Source: CAZLMW01 sp964560875
Lineage (GTDB): Bacteria; Myxococcota_A; UBA9042
NCBI GenBank assembly: GCA_964560875.1
Contig: CAZLMW010000035.1
Location: forward strand, 1 to 64,000
Direction of reading: 5' to 3'
Length of the DNA: 64,000 nt
The stretch's first letter is position 1; each line of letters begins with the position of its first letter. A program made the translations under genes and the position numbers. The notes beneath the pieces are model-generated. The model was given only the letters and a program-made list of their open reading frames with translations, was not told where the DNA came from and did not search any database. Of this stretch, positions 35,874-44,994 are shown one piece after another.

Positions 35874-37058
35874 ATGCGTCATTCCAATCGTGCCAGCCCT
35901 GATCGCGCGTCGACCACCGGCGGCGCCAATGTGCAGATGCGGTCGAATGGACAGGCGGCCAGCAGCGGCCAGGCGGGCAACCATGGTCTGCGCCAATCGC
36001 TGCGCGGGATGAACTACGCAGAGGGATCCGCGGCGGTGTCGCCGGTGCAGATGCGCGGCGGAGATGAGCGGCCGCTGGATGCCGATGGTGCCAATGACGG
36101 CGCGAACCCGACCGTCGTCAACGACAACTACCAGGGCTACGGCGACCTGTACGACGGTGGAAATGCTGGCGTGCTCTACGACGGCGCGCCCGATCCATAC
36201 GACGTGATTCAACGCGCCGGCCAGCTCGCCGATTGTTGGCTGGTCGGGAGCATGGCCGCGCTCGCCGCCGCGAACCCGGACTACATCCAAAATGAGCTCA
36301 TGCCGGACACGGGCAAGACGATCACCGTCAACTTGTTCTACGCGCGCTCGCCCAGCCACCCCATTGAAAAGTGTCCGCAGGTGATTTCGCTGGACGAGCT
36401 GCCGGTTCAACAAAACGACGCTGGCCAGGCCGAACCCGCCTATTCGATGACCAACGAAAAAGCGCCCGGAAACAAGAACATCCTGTGGGTCGTCGCGCTG
36501 GAGATGGCGGCGGCCAAGCTGTTCACCGAAAAGAACGTCAAGGACGACAACGCGGAGCTCGGCGGCGATTATCTGCGGCTCGCCCCGGGCAGCGCGTCGT
36601 ACGGAATGATGGTATTGACCGGCAACTGGCCCGAGGCGTACGGCGCCGACAAGGCCGAATCGAAAAAGGACCGCGAAAAACGCGAGGCCGAGGGCGGGCC
36701 GGATCCGCAGACGCTCTACAAAAACGCGAACGGCGATTCGCTGCAGCTCCCACCCGCCGTTGTTGCCGCCAAGGTCAAGCGCGCGCTCGATGACGGTCAG
36801 CCTGTCACCGGTGTCATGGACGGACACGTCGTGCCGGTGATGAAAGCCGAGGGCGGTCCCGACGAGGCCGAGGTGATGGCCTGGCTCGAAAACCCAACGC
36901 CCGGATTCGAGGAGCGCACCGCCGACGCGATGAGCACGTTCACCGTGCACTACTACAACCAGAACCTGCCGGACGAAAAGCACGATCCGCTGGTCGGTTG
37001 GGCTGACGTCACAGGCACCTTCGCGAAAGGCTTCCGCTTCGGCATCGTCCCCGAATAG
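35874..37058 (+). CDS. calpain-like cysteine peptidase with DUF4157-like N-terminal tail
   Basis: The 394-residue protein contains GQLADCWLVGSMAAL, the calpain (C2) nucleophile motif with Cys121, followed by a candidate catalytic His318 in DGHVVPV and Asn340 in LENPTPG, so the triad order Cys-His-Asn is complete. The first 85 residues are low-complexity with two VQMR copies, a style I associate with DUF4157/eCIS-linked cargo proteins. No signal peptide is evident. A highly charged KKDREKREAEGG segment separates the core halves. It could be a toxin or an effector, but no secretion apparatus is visible in the window. The acidic protein gene 53 nt downstream is codirectional. Confidence 0.78.
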   Translation: MRHSNRASPDRASTTGGANVQMRSNGQAASSGQAGNHGLRQSLRGMNYAEGSAAVSPVQMRGGDERPLDADGANDGANPTVVNDNYQGYGDLYDGGNAGVLYDGAPDPYDVIQRAGQLADCWLVGSMAALAAANPDYIQNELMPDTGKTITVNLFYARSPSHPIEKCPQVISLDELPVQQNDAGQAEPAYSMTNEKAPGNKNILWVVALEMAAAKLFTEKNVKDDNAELGGDYLRLAPGSASYGMMVLTGNWPEAYGADKAESKKDREKREAEGGPDPQTLYKNANGDSLQLPPAVVAAKVKRALDDGQPVTGVMDGHVVPVMKAEGGPDEAEVMAWLENPTPGFEERTADAMSTFTVHYYNQNLPDEKHDPLVGWADVTGTFAKGFRFGIVPE

Positions 37059-37111
37059 CGCGCCGAAGCCCCTGACAGACGCGCCGCGCCGCGCTCTGGT
37101 ACGCTGGCGCC

Positions 37112-37723
37112 ATGACAGCATTTCAATGGCAGGACGCCGAACCACCCCAGGTGGTGGTGCCGCGGCATCGTCTCAGCTCATGGTACGGCATGTACGTGCC
37201 GGTCGCCGATTTGGATCCCGATGACGTCGAAGAAGACGCCGTTCGCACGATGGGCGATGGCGTCGAGGCGATGGAGTGGGAGGACGTCGACTTCGACGAC
37301 CCCAAGTCGCACCGGGAGCTGGCGTGCGTTGTTTCGGTCAGCGAGCTGGCCGCGCTCGGACCGGCCGGAGCGCTCGTGCTCGGGTTCGAAGGCCCGCGGG
37401 CGGGGGTGAAGTTGCTCCCCGAGGGCGCGCTCTTTGTTGGTGTGGTCTGGACCAGCGCCGAAGACGAAGCGGCCGCGGCTGTCGAAGCGCTCGACCCGAC
37501 GACGCTTTCGTTTGAGGACACGGGCTGGACGTGGCCGGTTGATCCAGGCGGCGTCGCGATGTTGAGCTCGTGCGATATCAACGACGACGAATGGCTCGAG
37601 GTGATCGGCAGCACCGTGCTCGACGTTGAGCTTCCGGCCGGCGACTACAACGTGGCGACAGCGACCTGGGACCCCGACGACGAAACCAGCCTGCAGCTTG
37701 TGCTGGTGCGCCCGGCGACCTGA
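37112..37723 (+). CDS. acidic protein of unknown function downstream of the calpain-like gene
   Basis: I do not recognise a family for this 203-residue protein. It is strongly acidic (runs such as DPDDVEEDAV, EWEDVDFDDP and DPDDETS), with no signal peptide or membrane segment and a predicted beta-rich C-terminal half. It is codirectional and close to the calpain-like peptidase, so an inhibitor or immunity role is possible by context; the sequence itself gives no support beyond charge. The codon pattern matches its neighbours. Confidence 0.68.
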   Translation: MTAFQWQDAEPPQVVVPRHRLSSWYGMYVPVADLDPDDVEEDAVRTMGDGVEAMEWEDVDFDDPKSHRELACVVSVSELAALGPAGALVLGFEGPRAGVKLLPEGALFVGVVWTSAEDEAAAAVEALDPTTLSFEDTGWTWPVDPGGVAMLSSCDINDDEWLEVIGSTVLDVELPAGDYNVATATWDPDDETSLQLVLVRPAT

Positions 37724-37849
37724 GTGGCCTGCATAACCCCGATTGCCTGCGCAACACTGTCCGCGGACATTACAGCCCCATCCAGCGTTTACGGCGGGAG
37801 CGGCGACCGCTACCGTGACTGTCCTTCCCCGCAACGGAGGACAGCGCCC

Positions 37850-39901
37850 ATGTCGACGTCCCACGCCCACAGCCCCCTCGCCGCAGCCCTTTTCTCTGCC
37901 ACGTTCGCCGCTGTCTTCGCATCGCCCGCGCTGGCTGCAGTTCCGGTAACGATCGCCACACAGGGCACGCTTCGTGCGCCAAACGGCCCCCCGGCCAGCG
38001 ACGGCGTCTACAAGATGACGTTTTCGCTGTACGCCAAGAAGGCCGACGCAAAAGCCAAGTGGGCAGAGGGGCCCGTGCCGCTCGAGGTCAAGGCGGGCGT
38101 CTTCGGGCACGTTCTCGGCTCCCTCAAGCCGCTTGACGCGACCGTTGTCGGGCAGCTCGGCGGCGGGTGGATCGGCGTCAGAATCGGCGACAATCCAGAG
38201 CTGCCTCGCCAACCGTTGCACTCGGTCGCCTATGCGATGGCCGCTGCGTCCGCCGACAAGCTGCGTTGCACGGGCTGCGTGACCGGCGCACACCTGGCCG
38301 ACGCGGGGATCGGCGCCAAACACGTCGGGTTCGTCTATGCCGGCGCCAAGGCCAAGGGCGGACCGGCCACCAGCGCGCTCGATCTCGCATGTTCGGGCTG
38401 CGTATCCGTCAAAGAGCTCGCGTTCGATGGCGACGTGGACCTCAAGACCCATGCCTTCCGCGCCGCCAAGGTCACGGCCGACTCGGTTGTCGCCAAGACG
38501 GTGTCTGCCGCGTCGTTTATCGGCGACGGCAGCAAGCTCAGCGGCATAACAACCGCAGCGGGCAGCTGCACAAAGGCCGGCGAGGTCGTGCGGGGCATCA
38601 AGCCGGACGGCTCGCTGATTTGCGTCAAGGCGATGGACCCGAGCGCCCTGCCCGCCGACGGGCTCGACGAAGTGAGCAACAAGCTGCTGTCCAACCAGTT
38701 CGTCGACGAAGTGGCCAGCACCAAGACCCCGGTAGGCATCCAGGACAACAACCCAACCGGCACGCCCGACACGATCGACTTCCCCGACATCGGCATCGCG
38801 CAGAAGCTCACCGTCAAGGTCCACGTGACGACGTCCGACCTCGCCCAACTGTCCCTGACGCTGTTTGCACCCGACAACAGCAAGTACGTGTTGCTCGACA
38901 AGGGAAAAACCGGCGCTGGTGCGAAGAAGGGCAAGGTCTACAAGGGCGCCTGGCCCGCCCCCGATAAAGCCGTCAGCGGCGACTTGACCAAGTGGGTGGG
39001 CAGCAACCCCAAAGGCAAGTGGCGCCTGGTGGCGGTGGACACAAAGTTCCTCAACAACAAGACCGACGGGCGCGTCGAAAGCTGGTCCATCGCCCTGCAG
39101 ACGCTGAGCAACAAGAAGGTCCACGCCGCGGGGCGCCTGATCGCGGGCGCCGGCATCACCTTTGCGAAGGCCACCGTGCCATGCGACGCCGCACACGCCG
39201 GAACGATCAGCTGGGACGGCAAGTACCTCAACGTCTGCAACGGCAAGAAGCGCTACCCGATCATCGTCGGCACGCCCGGAACCGCGGAGAACCCCGCCGC
39301 TTCGTGTCAGCACATTCGCGACACGGACGCGACCGCAAGCGACGGCGACTACTGGATCGATCCCGACGGCGTGGGCGGTGTCAGCGCGTTCAAAGTGACC
39401 TGCCTGATGTCCCGCGGCGGTGGCGGCTGGATGAAGGTCACCGACTTCGCCGAAACCTCCTACAACAACCTACCGGTCACACAGCGCAACGCATTGCGTT
39501 GGAAGGATGTCCGTCTCGAGGAGCACGACCACGCGTCGGGCAAGGGCAAGTACAGCAAACACGTCAGCACGCAGAGCTGCTACAAGACCGCCAAGTCCGG
39601 TTTCCAGACGACGTCGGGCGGCAACAACTGCGACACCGGCCTGCAGATTCGCGTCGGTGGCACGGGCGGATCGTGCGGCAACGGCGAAGACGGCTGTTTC
39701 GGCATCTACAAGGGCTCGCTCAACAAGCCGTGGGGCTGCAACTGGAGCTGCAGCGGCGGCGCCGTCACGATCTGGGGCAAGGGCTACAACTGCAACGGTT
39801 GTCGCTGCCGCAACGCGAGCTGGACGACCACGGCGGGCTGCGGCAACGGCGGCGGCAAGGGCGGCTGGGGCAAGCTGCGTTTTCACATGTACGTGCGTTG
39901 A
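37850..39901 (+). CDS. exported protein with P/homoB-like and fibrinogen-like domains
   Basis: The start is ATG 37850, nine bases after GGAGG; a frame opening at 37724 lacks such a site. The 683-residue product has a Sec signal ending FASPALA. A front region (about 25-220) resembles the repeats at the start of myxobacterial tail-fibre-like proteins, with DGSKLSGI. A proprotein-convertase P-domain-like stretch lies at about 310-420 (LSLTLFAPDN, GKWRLVAVDT, GRVESWSI). The C-terminal 220 residues are Cys-rich and look like a fibrinogen/FReD-type fold (YWIDPDG, GGGWMKV). It is probably secreted or surface-associated; binding and not catalysis is expected. Confidence 0.8.
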   Translation: MSTSHAHSPLAAALFSATFAAVFASPALAAVPVTIATQGTLRAPNGPPASDGVYKMTFSLYAKKADAKAKWAEGPVPLEVKAGVFGHVLGSLKPLDATVVGQLGGGWIGVRIGDNPELPRQPLHSVAYAMAAASADKLRCTGCVTGAHLADAGIGAKHVGFVYAGAKAKGGPATSALDLACSGCVSVKELAFDGDVDLKTHAFRAAKVTADSVVAKTVSAASFIGDGSKLSGITTAAGSCTKAGEVVRGIKPDGSLICVKAMDPSALPADGLDEVSNKLLSNQFVDEVASTKTPVGIQDNNPTGTPDTIDFPDIGIAQKLTVKVHVTTSDLAQLSLTLFAPDNSKYVLLDKGKTGAGAKKGKVYKGAWPAPDKAVSGDLTKWVGSNPKGKWRLVAVDTKFLNNKTDGRVESWSIALQTLSNKKVHAAGRLIAGAGITFAKATVPCDAAHAGTISWDGKYLNVCNGKKRYPIIVGTPGTAENPAASCQHIRDTDATASDGDYWIDPDGVGGVSAFKVTCLMSRGGGGWMKVTDFAETSYNNLPVTQRNALRWKDVRLEEHDHASGKGKYSKHVSTQSCYKTAKSGFQTTSGGNNCDTGLQIRVGGTGGSCGNGEDGCFGIYKGSLNKPWGCNWSCSGGAVTIWGKGYNCNGCRCRNASWTTTAGCGNGGGKGGWGKLRFHMYVR

Positions 39902-39926
39902 TTCGCCGTGCCGTTACACTGCGGCC

Positions 39927-41027
39927 ATGCCAACCGACAGCCCCCACGACATCCGCGCCGTGCTGCGGCGTTTCGACACCCTCCTCGATGCGAACGGCGA
40001 ACGGTCCGATGTGGACCCGCAAAGCGCCGCCGTGGCACCGCTTAGCGGCGGGCTCATCAACGACACATTCCGGCTCGGCGACGGCCACGTCTTGCAACGG
40101 CTCCATCCCATCTTTGGGGCGGCGGTCAATCGCGACATCGACGACCTGACAAGGCATCTGCGCCATGCGGGCGTCCCGGTTCCGCGCATTTGTCACGCCA
40201 GGGACGGTCAGCCGTTCGTTGAAATCACCGCCCAACACAGCGACGACGCGGCCATCCAGGGCGTCTGGCGCATCCTTACGTGGCTCGACGGGCACACCCT
40301 TCATCGGCTCAGCGACGTAGCGCAAGCGCGCTCCGCGGCCACGATGGTCGGTCGTTTTCACCGCGCCCTCGACGGCGTCGACCACGAGTTTGCGTTCACG
40401 CGCGCAGGAGCGCACGACACCGACGCCCACATGGCCTCGATCACCACCACGCTGATGGACAACCCGGGACACAGGTTGGCCGATGACGTGCGGCGTCTGC
40501 GCGACGAGCTGCACCAACGCTGGACCGAACACGAGGGGCCGGTCGACTTGCCCCAACGGATCGGGCACGGCGACTTGAAGGTCAGCAACCTGCGCTTTGA
40601 CGACGGAGGCGTCGCGTGTGGCGTGCTCGATCTGGACACGATGGCCCACCTCACGGTCGACATCGAGCTCGGCGACGCGCTGCGATCCTGGTGCAATCGG
40701 GCCGCGGAAGACGCGACTGAAGCCCGGCTCGACACCGAGCTCTTTGCCGGCGCAGTGGGTGGGTATGTCGCGACGATGGGCGAGGCGCTCGACGCCGCGG
40801 AACGTGACGCGATTGTGCCCGGGCTGCTCCGCATTTGCCTCGAACTGTCCGCGCGGTTTTCGGCCGACGCGATCAACGAGAACTACTTCGGATGGTCCGA
40901 CGCCATCGCGCCGACCCGCGGCGACCACAACTTGCGTCGCGCTCGCGGACAGCTGGATCTCGCGCGCAAGGTGTCGGCGCATCGGGCAGAACTCGAACGC
41001 GCTGTCGCCGCCGCCGCACGAGGCTAA
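39927..41027 (+). CDS. APH-fold kinase, N-acetylhexosamine 1-kinase (NahK)-like
   Basis: The start is ATG 39927; a much longer frame opening at 39507 would overlap the previous gene fully. The 366-residue product has the aminoglycoside-phosphotransferase fold. SGGLINDTFRL forms the nucleotide loop, LQRLHPIFG follows, and the catalytic segment is IGHGDLKVSNLRF with metal-binding VLDLDTM. This particular combination of GLINDT, LQR and HGDLKxxN is typical of NahK-like kinases that phosphorylate GlcNAc/GalNAc at C1. The substrate is unproven. The 3-nt spacing to the following PHP gene implies co-transcription. Confidence 0.8.
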   Translation: MPTDSPHDIRAVLRRFDTLLDANGERSDVDPQSAAVAPLSGGLINDTFRLGDGHVLQRLHPIFGAAVNRDIDDLTRHLRHAGVPVPRICHARDGQPFVEITAQHSDDAAIQGVWRILTWLDGHTLHRLSDVAQARSAATMVGRFHRALDGVDHEFAFTRAGAHDTDAHMASITTTLMDNPGHRLADDVRRLRDELHQRWTEHEGPVDLPQRIGHGDLKVSNLRFDDGGVACGVLDLDTMAHLTVDIELGDALRSWCNRAAEDATEARLDTELFAGAVGGYVATMGEALDAAERDAIVPGLLRICLELSARFSADAINENYFGWSDAIAPTRGDHNLRRARGQLDLARKVSAHRAELERAVAAAARG

Positions 41028-41030
41028 GCA

Positions 41031-43733
41031 ATGCCACGTCGTCGCCCAAACGCCGGGCTCAGCTTCCTCGCGACGGTCGTCGTGCTGAACGCCGCCTGGG
41101 GCTGCAACGACGATCGTAAGGAAGCTAACGATGACGCCGAGACCGATACCGCCAACGCGCTTGAAGACGTCTCTGTCGGCGACGTCGAGCCGGGTTCGGA
41201 TGCTCTGCGTTCGGATGCTCTGCGTTCGGATGCTCTGCGTTCGGATGCTCTGGGTTCGGATGCGCTCGGTAACGGCTGCACCGGCGTAACGGCGAAGAAG
41301 ATCGTGGCCGGTTTGGGCGGCGGTGGCGACAATCAAAGCAAGGGTCGCTACGAGGCGGCGTTGCCCGGTGACATCGAGCTGCGCAACGACCACGGCCGGT
41401 TCGTGATCCGGACCCGCAAAGGCGGCGTGGCGATGTACGGGTCGACGGGTGGACATCTCGTCGATGCGCTGCCCCATCCCAAGGACAACGAGTCCGTGAC
41501 CGACGGCCTGCGCGAGTTCATCATCGCTGTGGGCGGCCACGTGGTCCGGCCAGACGAGGTGAAGATCGAGGCGGCCACCGCGTGTAGCGCCACGGTTGTG
41601 GTGCGCGGGCCCCTGGTGCCATTCCCCGTGCTCTCCGAAGCGCTCGGCCTGGACTTGCCGCCGCTCGACGTCGAACACCGCTACACGCTCACGCACAAGA
41701 CGGCGGCCGTCGAGATAGCGACGACAGTGAAATTGAAGGAAGGCGCCAAGCCCGACACCGCGCTGATAACCGACGCGTTCTTCTGGTCGGGCGACATGCA
41801 GCTGTACCTGCCCGGCCACCCCGTCGACGACCTGCCGATCGCCGCGAGCACGGACGCGTTCGCCGTCACACCCAATCGCGTCGGCACAAACGCGCCCGCC
41901 TACGCCGTTGTCGCCGAGAAGAAGCTGAACATGGTCAACGCCGGCGGCATCCTCGGGTTCCTGCAGCCGACCATCACGCCGACCAAGGCTGGCATCACCC
42001 TCCGCAGGTGGTTTGCCATCGGCGCGGCGCCGTACCGCGACGTGGCGTCCGCGCTCAGCGTCGCAAGGGCCGCTCGAGACGGACAAACAACCGGCGGACA
42101 GGTCGAGGGCGTGGTCGAAAACGCCTTTGGCAACGCGTTTGTCGATGCGCTCGACAAAGACGGCAAGCCGCTCGCCCGGTGCGGTGTCGGTGCCGACGAT
42201 GGGTATTCGTGCCGTGTGCCCCTCGCGACGACCAAGCTGCGACCCGGCCTGCTCGGAGACGGCAATGGCGGCAAAGGCGGCGGGATGCAGGTCGATGGGT
42301 TGCTCGCGCGGCCGGTGAAGGTCGTGGCGACGAAAACGACTCACCTGCTCATGCAGACCATGAGGCCGGCGCGAATCAAGGTGTCGGTGCGCGACGTCGG
42401 CGGCAAGCCCATCGCGTTTCGGCTCACACTGCGGCCGGCCGGCGGCAAACCCAAGGCGAAGAGGCGAACGCTGGTCGACGTGGATGGTGACGCCACGTTT
42501 GAAGTTCCGGCCGGCAAGTACGACGCGTGGGTCCACCACGGGCCGTTCTGGTCGATGCACAAGCAGGTGCTCGACGTGCAAGAGCTCAAGATCGCGACCC
42601 TCGACGTTAAGCTCCGCCGCATCGTCGATCCCGGGCCGTGGCGGTCCGCCGATTTCCATGTCCACGCCGAACACAGCACCGACGGAAGCGCATCTGTGCG
42701 TTATCGAGTCGCCTCTGCCGTGGCCGAGGAGCTGCACTACATCGTCTCGACCGACCACGACCACGTCACCGACTACAGCCCATGGATCGCGGCCGCCGGG
42801 CTCGGAAACCAGCTCGTCACCGCGCGCGGCGTGGAGGTCTCGACCACGGCGCATGGCCACTTCAACGCCTGGCCCTTGCCCGCCAAACCAGCCGAAGCCG
42901 GAAATGGCGCCCCGCGGTGGGGTGGTGTCGCGCTGACCGAGCTCTTCGGCATCTTCGACGACGGCAAGACGAAGCCTCTCGTGCAATGCAACCACCCGCG
43001 CTACAGCGGCGCCGGGTATTTCGACGCGATTGGGCTCGATCCGAAGCAAGACAACACCGCAAAACAGGTCGACAAGAAGCTGCTCGGCTGTTCGGCGCTC
43101 GAGGTCATCAACGGCATCGCCCACAAAGACACGCCGAAGCTCCTGGCGGATTTTTTCGCGCTGTTGAACCGCGGCATCCGCATCACCGCCACCGGCACCA
43201 GCGACTGCCACGGCCGCCACGACTTCGCCGGCAACCCACGCACGTTGTTGCGCATCTCCGGCTCACCACAACACCCAGTCGGCGGCTCACCGCACCAATT
43301 CGACGAGGCGCTCATCGCGGGCCGGGCCATCGCGACCGCCGGACCGCTGCTCACCATCGCGGCGCACAACGGCAACAAGACCGTCGAAATCGGCGCGATG
43401 CTCGGCAAGCTCACCGGCGAAACGACAGTCACCGCGAAGCTACGAGCCCCCGAATGGCTGCCGCTCGGGCGACTGGTCGTCTACCGAAACGGCGCCAAGG
43501 TCTTCGACAAGAAGGTCGTCGCCAAGCCCGACAAGAATGGACTGCAGGCGTTCGACGCGGTCGGGTTGCCGTCCCAGGTGAGCACAAGCGGCCAGGACGA
43601 GTGGTGGGTCGCGGTGCACGAACCCGGTCCCGGCTCGGGCGAACCCGGCATCCATCGCCCCCCATGGGCGGTCACCAACCCGGTCTTCATCGACGGTGAC
43701 GGCGACGGCAAGTGGCGCAAGAAATGGCCGTAG
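41031..43733 (+). CDS. PHP-domain (CehA/McbA-type) metallohydrolase lipoprotein
   Basis: The product is 900 residues, with an N-terminal signal ending in AAWGC (lipobox, Cys25), an acidic linker with five SDAL pentapeptides encoded by 15-bp repeats, about 450 residues of beta-rich sequence, and a C-terminal PHP domain. The metal-binding motifs are in order: ADFHVHAEHSTDGS, STDHDHV, GVEVST, QCNHPR and GTSDCHG. CehA/McbA family members hydrolyse carbaryl-like esters, but the family is broad. The protein is exported and probably anchored at the outer membrane. The last gene before a 172-bp convergent spacer. Confidence 0.85.
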   Translation: MPRRRPNAGLSFLATVVVLNAAWGCNDDRKEANDDAETDTANALEDVSVGDVEPGSDALRSDALRSDALRSDALGSDALGNGCTGVTAKKIVAGLGGGGDNQSKGRYEAALPGDIELRNDHGRFVIRTRKGGVAMYGSTGGHLVDALPHPKDNESVTDGLREFIIAVGGHVVRPDEVKIEAATACSATVVVRGPLVPFPVLSEALGLDLPPLDVEHRYTLTHKTAAVEIATTVKLKEGAKPDTALITDAFFWSGDMQLYLPGHPVDDLPIAASTDAFAVTPNRVGTNAPAYAVVAEKKLNMVNAGGILGFLQPTITPTKAGITLRRWFAIGAAPYRDVASALSVARAARDGQTTGGQVEGVVENAFGNAFVDALDKDGKPLARCGVGADDGYSCRVPLATTKLRPGLLGDGNGGKGGGMQVDGLLARPVKVVATKTTHLLMQTMRPARIKVSVRDVGGKPIAFRLTLRPAGGKPKAKRRTLVDVDGDATFEVPAGKYDAWVHHGPFWSMHKQVLDVQELKIATLDVKLRRIVDPGPWRSADFHVHAEHSTDGSASVRYRVASAVAEELHYIVSTDHDHVTDYSPWIAAAGLGNQLVTARGVEVSTTAHGHFNAWPLPAKPAEAGNGAPRWGGVALTELFGIFDDGKTKPLVQCNHPRYSGAGYFDAIGLDPKQDNTAKQVDKKLLGCSALEVINGIAHKDTPKLLADFFALLNRGIRITATGTSDCHGRHDFAGNPRTLLRISGSPQHPVGGSPHQFDEALIAGRAIATAGPLLTIAAHNGNKTVEIGAMLGKLTGETTVTAKLRAPEWLPLGRLVVYRNGAKVFDKKVVAKPDKNGLQAFDAVGLPSQVSTSGQDEWWVAVHEPGPGSGEPGIHRPPWAVTNPVFIDGDGDGKWRKKWP
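41195..41269 (+). repeat. five 15-bp tandem units encoding SDALx
   Basis: TTCGGATGCTCTGCG starts at 41195, 41210 and 41225, with diverged copies at 41240 and 41255. It lies in the linker after the lipoprotein signal, so copy number changes would only alter linker length. Confidence 0.93.
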
Positions 43734-43905
43734 ATTCGATCTAACGGCCGATCGATGCGGGGGCTATTGATATAGCTTCGGCGATTAAAAGCCCGTCCTG
43801 GGGCTCAAGAACCGGCCTGGCGTCGATTTTGGCCCTGGAAAACGCCCGAATTCGACCGTTTTTTGTCGACTGCGTGCAAACCACCACTTGGCGTCTATTC
43901 ACCGC

Positions 43906-44877
43906 TCAATTGGGCGGTTCCTGGTCTTCGCGGGCTTCCCGTTCGATGCGCATGCGTCGGATCTCAGCGATCTCGGAAAGCGCCTGGGCTGTGTGGTCGG
44001 GCATCTGGGCGTTGATGAAGTCTTCGGCCTCGTCGAAGGTCTCGTCGATGCTGAACACGAGCGGTCCGGGCTTTTCGTCGTCGCGCGCCAGGGCGTCCTT
44101 GATGACCCGTTCACATGCGCCTCCGTAGAGGGGCAACATCGCTTTGAGCAGGCTCTTGTGCACACGGACCTTGCGAATCAGCTCGTTGAGCTTGCCCGCC
44201 CCGAGCAACGGCGCGAGCGTGATGAGCATCCACGGCTTCGCGGCGGGGTTTCGCGCGCAGGCTTCCCGGACCTGGTCGTTGGACAGCCATCGGTGCGACA
44301 GCAGGATCGACCACAGGGCGTAGGGATGCGTGGGGCGCAAGGCGGCGAGCTGCACGAGGTCTTCTTCGCGCAGGCGGGTGTTGAACGCGAGCAGCTGCAC
44401 AACGGAAGGCGTGGTCTCGACCAGCAACGGCATGAACCGGTCGCGTTTGGACGACCGTGCGCGCTCTCGTCGCACGCCCAGCGGCCAGTGTTCGATGGTG
44501 ATGTGGGGCGGCAGCAAGCGCGCGTCTTCCTTCAGGTTCGGTTTCCAGAGCTCGCGCAACAAGGCCACGCAAAACGGGGCGTGGATCTTCTGAGCGGCGC
44601 CGATGATGCGCGCGACTTGAACCTCATCGGGAAGCAACGACCGATCCTCGAGCGGCAGGGGCCCGGCGGGCAGCGGCGGACGCGGTCGAATCGTGAACAG
44701 CAGGTGCGCAAGGGTCAGGTAGAAAACCTTGTGGGTCGTCTCGCTGCTGGCGAGCGCGGCCTCTTCGATCGCGCTGGCGATCATCACCGGGTCGTCGGTC
44801 CCCAGGAACGCACCCAGGCGGCGCATGCGCACCATGGGCTCGGGCACGTTTCGGATCAGGCGCGCGATTCGTTGCAT
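43906..44877 (-). CDS. conserved-looking protein of unknown function, helical repeats
   Basis: I do not recognise this 323-residue protein. It is soluble and mostly alpha-helical, with no signal peptide. A repeated 24-28 residue pattern of hydrophobic helices (NTRLREEDLVQLAALRP, HRWLSNDQVREACARNP) suggests HEAT- or DUF2336-like helical repeats, and the C-terminus is charged (EIRRMRIEREAREDQ). Composition and codon use match the neighbours, which supports a real gene. It lies convergent with the PHP lipoprotein gene. Confidence 0.72.
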   Translation of the reverse strand: MQRIARLIRNVPEPMVRMRRLGAFLGTDDPVMIASAIEEAALASSETTHKVFYLTLAHLLFTIRPRPPLPAGPLPLEDRSLLPDEVQVARIIGAAQKIHAPFCVALLRELWKPNLKEDARLLPPHITIEHWPLGVRRERARSSKRDRFMPLLVETTPSVVQLLAFNTRLREEDLVQLAALRPTHPYALWSILLSHRWLSNDQVREACARNPAAKPWMLITLAPLLGAGKLNELIRKVRVHKSLLKAMLPLYGGACERVIKDALARDDEKPGPLVFSIDETFDEAEDFINAQMPDHTAQALSEIAEIRRMRIEREAREDQEPPN

Positions 44878-44994
44878 GGCGGCGTGTGCGGTGAACGGTG
44901 CGAGTCAGTCGATGAAGATAACAGATCTTCGTGCGTGTCGACGCGATACGCTGATCAGCCGGCGGCCCGGCCGGCGGGCACCGATCGCACGCTG

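Noticed and set aside
34458..37145. Minus-strand frame of about 895 codons opposite the glgA-like and calpain-like genes
   Set aside because: It is antisense to two well-supported genes and shows no motif of its own.
39765..43220. Long open frame of about 1150 codons on the minus strand opposite the NahK-like and PHP genes
   Set aside because: It is antisense to two genes with clear motifs; its translation is Arg/His/Val-rich without recognisable domains, as expected in high-GC antisense frames.
43734..43905. Bidirectional terminator between convergent genes
   Set aside because: A T6 run occurs (near 43860), but no stable stem precedes it on either strand.
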